Source: Triparma columacea
Taxonomy: Eukaryota > Sar > Bolidophyceae > Parmales > Triparmaceae
NCBI GenBank assembly: GCA_030267965.1
Contig: BRYA01000041.1
Location: 4,875 to 27,345 of the forward strand
DNA: 22,471 nt
Direction of reading: 5' to 3'
How positions within the stretch are numbered: the stretch's first letter is position 1; the number at the start of each line of letters is the position of its first letter. The notes under the pieces are model-generated. The model had not been told where the DNA came from. It saw only the letters and a list, made by a program, of their open reading frames with translations, and did no database searches. The translations under genes were made by a program, and so were the position numbers. Positions 18,789 to 22,471 of this stretch are shown piece after piece.

Positions 18789-20353
18789 ATGATGAATTTT
18801 GGAACTAGACTATCAATGACGTCCTTAATTCTGGGATTTTACGCATGTACTGCCATTGTTAATGGCATTAAACTCACTCATACCCCTCTTGTGTGCCCTA
18901 GAGTTACAAAATGTGGATACTCTAAAGTTGCCGTCAAGTCACCTTGGATCGTTTTGATTAGGGGAGGAGCTAGCGATGACACCGAGGAAGGGGAAGATGT
19001 TTTGAACGTGTTGGGCGTCGAAAATTATGACGGAGGGGCTGAGGACGTAGATGGTTCTTTGTTTGATGACGATGAAGATGAAGACGATGATGATGAGAGT
19101 CTGGAGGAGAGCGTTGAGGAGGAGGAGGAAGAGGAGGACGAGGAGGACGAGGAGGAAGGGGAGGATGAGGAGGAGGACGAGGAGGACGGGGAGGAAGGTA
19201 CGGATAGTTCCAAGGAGGAGGAGGGGGGGGAGGAAGAGGAAGAGGAAGAGGTCACCAGAGGGAAGGTTGTTGCGAAGGCAACATCGGAAAAGGCAAAAAA
19301 GAGGAGAAAGGTGAAAAAGGGCAGGGTAGCGAAATCGAGCAGGGTGGCTGAGGCGGAAAAAAAAGTAGAGTCCCCCCCCCCCAGCACTGGAGGAATGATG
19401 CAGCAGATGATGGTGACCTTGGGGACAATGTTCGTAATCAAGAAGATGGACTTAGGCTCCCCTACAGTGATCAAGAACGCCCGGCTGGGATTTGTCTGCT
19501 ATCACGTCCTGATTCAGGTTCTCGTGCTTTTCGTTGAGTTCAAGTGCAAGGCGGCCCTCAAGAACAAGAGCTATGGGGGGAGGACGGTCACGGTTGAGAG
19601 TGCCTGGAAAAAGATGGTGGGGGCCGCGCTCAGCAGCCAGGGAGGCGGGGCCGTGGGAGGGGCCAAGGACTTAATTGAGAGCAGGTGAGAGAGGGAGTGT
19701 GGTGAGGAGTGAAGCGGTGTGCTGGCGAATGAAGCGAGAGTGGCGAGTGAACTGAAGTGGCGACAGCAAAGTTCGGGGCGATTGATTACTTTAATAACCT
19801 CCTTCGCTCTTCGCCCCCCCCCCCCTCCCCCCCCCCACCCCGCACCCCCCCTAATCGCAGCATCGCAAGCAAGAGTGAAATTCCCGAACCCGAGTACGAC
19901 CTCCAGCAGGCTAAGAAGCTCCGGGGGGAACAGTTCATGCCTGTGCTCTTTATGTACTACGTCCACTACAAGAGGGGGGGGGTCCAGCCCCTGATATACC
20001 AGACGATCATGGGAGCGTACGGACTCTACAAGAACCCATTATTCAAGATTTACGTGTTGGGGGACAAGGGCGTGGAGAGGCCATTCGCAGCAGCGGCAGG
20101 GGGACCTCCGATGGGCATTGGGGGAGGGGCGGCGACGGCGGAGGAGGAGGCTGAGGAGGGGGGGAGAGGGGACGTGGAGGTGGTAGAAGAGGAGGAGGAG
20201 GATGAGTATGAGTATGAGAAGGAGGACGAGGATGATGATGAGGAGGAGGATAGTGATGATGATGAGGAGGAGGATAGTGATGAGGAGGAGGATAGTGATG
20301 ACGAGGAGGATAGTGATGAGGAGGAGGATAGTGATGAGGAGGATAGTTCATGA
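18789..20353 (+). CDS. PHO88: PHO88/SND3-like ER membrane protein with long acidic segments, two exons
   Basis: Exons 18789-19684 and 19861-20353 give 462 aa; the 176-nt intron (AG|GTGAGA ... ATCGCAG|C) joins in phase 2. Start chosen at the ATG pair 18789/18792. PHO88 (SND3) of yeast is an ER membrane protein, about 190 aa, tied to SRP-independent targeting and phosphate transport. The family region here is split by the intron: MMQQMMVTLGTMFVIKKMDL, then a membrane helix (LGFVCYHVLIQVLVLFVEFK), then EYDLQQAKKLRGEQFMPVLF, MYYVHYKRGGVQPLIYQTIM and GLYKNPLFKIYVLGDKGVERPF. Unusual additions: an N-terminal signal-like segment (SLILGFYACTAIVNG), an Asp/Glu block of roughly 90 residues followed by a Lys-rich one before the core, and an acidic (EE)EDSD tail. 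The homology call is from memory of the family; no alignment was run. Confidence 0.75.
20229..20347 (+). repeat. Coding tandem repeat, EEEDSD tail
   Basis: The C-terminus of the PHO88-like protein is built from units such as GAGGAGGAGGATAGTGATG (EEEDSD), with five or six imperfect copies ending at the stop. Ser in an Asp/Glu context is a typical casein kinase 2 site, so the tail may be phosphorylated (inference). Confidence 0.85.
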
Positions 20354-21319
20354 TGTCCATGCCTGGAATGACGCCTGGCGGCGGAGTGCCACCCGCTCTT
20401 ATGAATAAGAGATTTGAGCTTAACACAGAAAAACACTTTGCATTTTACTTAGCATGCAATTGAAGTCGACGACATGGGGTACGAACGGTTCGAACTTGCT
20501 GGCTGTTGTTGTTTGGTTGGGTGTTGTGAGTAGGGAAGGATTAAGGGCAAATTGTGTTGCCTTGGCCAACGTTTGAGAGGAATGCTGTGTATATAGGGTC
20601 CATGCGACTCTTTGGGTCGATTTGAGGGATTGGGAAGGAGGAAGGGTGCAGCATATAGATACAATTTTGTTATTGGGAAGATATAGCGTACTTGAAATGG
20701 CAATCCGGGAACAAACGCCGATCTTAGGACTGGAAACACGAGAGACATGGAGGCATAGACGAAGTTCAAGGTGTGAACTATTAGCTTTCCAAAACCCTCA
20801 AAACAATTTCTGAATACATTAACCTCATTTACATCGCATTGTCGTATTCGTTGCAACAAGAAGATCGATAATACTACACAACACTCAGAAAATAGAGTTT
20901 GACGGCTTTAAGTGTTGACTGAAGCATAATACTAGCTCACACCACTCCCGGCCAACGTCGTGAGCACAAGCAATTTAGTCCTCATTTGAAAGGTGAGAAT
21001 GTGAAGAGAGGGACGAAAAGGCTTAACATTGGATCGGAGCGGTATATTGAGGGGTTCTATGTTTTGATCGTGATGATGAGGCCTGCCCCACCCTGCAACT
21101 TGCCTTCCCAGATGAGGACTGGCGTTAGGCACTTGCGATGGACCGAAACAGATTGGGTGATTTTGGAAAAGATAAAAACGCGCAATAATGAACCACTATA
21201 CGAGTATGCCAATTATTATTTATGACATCTTCACTCACACCCAAAAACGCCGCTCCGCCACCTTTTTTTACGCACGTCGATCGCGAACGCATGATTTTCA
21301 GCACTCAATCAAGATCGTC
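20354..21319. other. Long spacer before the right-edge gene
   Basis: Nearly 1 kb with no convincing gene. The longest frame (minus, 20449-20859) lacks an ATG in its first third and shows no recognisable domain; a 79-aa plus frame (20986-21225) is equally unconvincing. TTTTTTTACG (about 21263) and AT-rich sequence precede the ATG at 21320. No tRNA, rRNA or terminator recognised. Confidence 0.4.
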
Positions 21320-22471
21320 ATGGAGGGCGAGGTTGAAGCAGATTCGGGAGTCGTGAATGACGCCGGCAAGACCAAGTTCCCCTCCGAGCCCCCCTCAGGC
21401 CCCAATCACACACCCTCCGCTATACGCGGTCCCGTAGATATCAATTACACAGCTCTTGGCCCCGAACAAGGTAAACTTGTCAAGCTTCTGGACGACCGAG
21501 GAGCTGTTGAAGGCCTTATTGACCATTCTACCGGCGTCGATGTGAAAGTTATGGAGCTCGCTGGTGTCTTGCACGACGAGCGCGACAAGATCGTTGACTT
21601 TCTCCTCACGGATTGCGAGCAGGGCAACTTCCGAAGGAAGACCCTCCAGGAGTATGAGGAAGAGGAAGGAGTCGTTCGCAGACTCGTCTACTGGCAGCAC
21701 TACGGCAGCAGGAATAAGTTTGTCGAATTTCTCCTCGACGTCAAAGTCCTAACTCCTGACAAATCGACGAGCATTATGGAGTTGGCACCCCTTGATGAGG
21801 ACGACCTTTCTGAAGAGGCAACTGCGATGCTTGTCGAAATTCTCGCGTCAATAAAGACCAAGACTGTCAACAGAGGTGTCATTAAGGGGGAGCTTAGCTT
21901 CACTGACTTTGGGTTTGGACATACTGCAGTCACCATGGTGGGAACTCTCAGGGCAGAGGAGAGAGCAACAGAGATGAAACCAGAAGTTGATGTTCGCACA
22001 GTCAAAAACTTTAAATCTGGCATTGGAAGGATAAAAAGTAGCATCAGCAGTGTCAAGAAAGGAGCTCACAAGGATGTATTTGTTTCATGGAAGGGAATTC
22101 TAGAGGAGGTCATGAAGCAGTTCAGACAGCCTGGTCTCATTGATGAGAGGAGGAAGAAGCACTTTGTGGAGGAGGTCATGCCCAATGTGTCAACTCTTAC
22201 TGAGGAAGAGAACAGGATGCTGGAAAGTGTTGCAGGGCTGGAGGAGAAACTCTACAAGAAGGGAAAGAGAGTCAAGGGGACATTGCAGGAGGGGGTGGAC
22301 AAGTTCCTGTGGAATGATGGGGACAAGGTGTGGGCAGCCTTTGGAGTCATCGTGGACAAGTCAGCCAAGGGTGTATTGGCAGAGCAATTTGTACTTGACA
22401 CATTTGAGCGCTCTATGAAACACTGCCAAAAAGATGGGAACTTGCCAAGGGTTATCAGGAATGATTTTAAG
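21320..22471 (+). CDS. Partial hypothetical protein, possible START-like domain entering at the right edge
   Basis: From the ATG at 21320 one frame stays open for 384 codons to the window edge, with no stop and no need for an intron, so this is the 5' part of a larger gene. The protein is soluble and charged. An ordered middle (RLVYWQHYGSRNKFVEFLLD, IMELAPLDEDDLSEEATAML, VNRGVIKGELSFTDFGFGHT) is followed by a helical part (KHFVEEVMPNVSTLTEEENR) and by KVWAAFGVIVDKSAKGVLAE, then DTFERSMKHCQK and NLPRVIRN. From memory this order resembles large START-like protein families of stramenopile algae, in which such a segment opens the lipid-binding fold, but I cannot confirm it. Its third codon positions become less GC-rich after about 21960 than in RPS11 or the synthetase. 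Confidence 0.7.
   Translation, partial: MEGEVEADSGVVNDAGKTKFPSEPPSGPNHTPSAIRGPVDINYTALGPEQGKLVKLLDDRGAVEGLIDHSTGVDVKVMELAGVLHDERDKIVDFLLTDCEQGNFRRKTLQEYEEEEGVVRRLVYWQHYGSRNKFVEFLLDVKVLTPDKSTSIMELAPLDEDDLSEEATAMLVEILASIKTKTVNRGVIKGELSFTDFGFGHTAVTMVGTLRAEERATEMKPEVDVRTVKNFKSGIGRIKSSISSVKKGAHKDVFVSWKGILEEVMKQFRQPGLIDERRKKHFVEEVMPNVSTLTEEENRMLESVAGLEEKLYKKGKRVKGTLQEGVDKFLWNDGDKVWAAFGVIVDKSAKGVLAEQFVLDTFERSMKHCQKDGNLPRVIRNDFK

Noticed and set aside
19025..19474. Poly-Ser minus-strand frame
   Set aside because: Antisense of the Asp/Glu block of the PHO88-like protein.
20043..20436. His/Pro/Tyr- and Ser-repeat minus-strand frames
   Set aside because: Antisense of the EEEDSD-coding tandem repeat; no plausible start context or domain.
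20482..20500. GGTTCGAAC-like tRNA T-arm
   Set aside because: No acceptor stem, D-arm or anticodon stem of the right spacing could be placed around it.
20449..20859. 136-codon minus-strand frame in the long spacer
   Set aside because: No ATG in the first 37 codons, no recognisable motif, and mixed composition; kept as unexplained spacer.

Overview
The window looks like nuclear DNA of a unicellular eukaryote, most likely a stramenopile alga with a secondary (complex) plastid; a bolidophyte, diatom or pelagophyte would fit, but I cannot fix the taxon. Reasons: genes are tightly packed on both strands with short spacers; most carry one to four short GT-AG introns (about 70-295 nt) with CTAAC/CTAAT-like branch sites and C-rich tracts; a eukaryotic-type ribosomal protein (uS17/RPS11) and a PHO88/SND3 protein are present; and three predicted proteins begin with a signal peptide whose end carries Phe, as in bipartite targeting to complex plastids. 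No bacterial operon, CRISPR, insertion sequence, rRNA or tRNA was seen.

Layout, left to right: MsrA-type methionine sulfoxide reductase (-) and a small membrane-anchored protein (-); a two-exon secreted or plastid-directed small protein (+); a three-exon 4-coumarate-CoA ligase-like acyl-CoA synthetase with a mitochondrial-like leader (+); a three-exon MYND zinc-finger protein (-) whose zinc finger is split by an intron; an A20 zinc-finger protein split by an intron (+, divergent from the MYND gene); a two-exon SAP-domain protein with a signal peptide (-); a two-exon START-domain protein with a plastid-type leader (+); a large unrecognised acidic, low-complexity protein of at least four exons (-) containing a 32-N assembly gap; 40S ribosomal protein S11 (-) with a likely 5'UTR intron; a three-exon NO66/MINA53-like cupin (JmjC) oxygenase with a signal peptide (-); a two-exon PHO88/SND3-like protein with long acidic segments (+); and, at the right edge, a long open partial gene (384 codons) of unknown type whose last part weakly resembles START-like proteins of algae (+).

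The genes do not form one pathway. The most interesting structural signal is in the introns: at least three introns in two genes carry copies or inverted arms of a GAGCGAAGCGAG-type motif, including a tandem 43-bp duplication, which is reminiscent of introner-like or hairpin-forming intron elements. Several gene models here exist only after splicing, and two introns do not join in phase with the obvious splice sites; these points are set out under findings.
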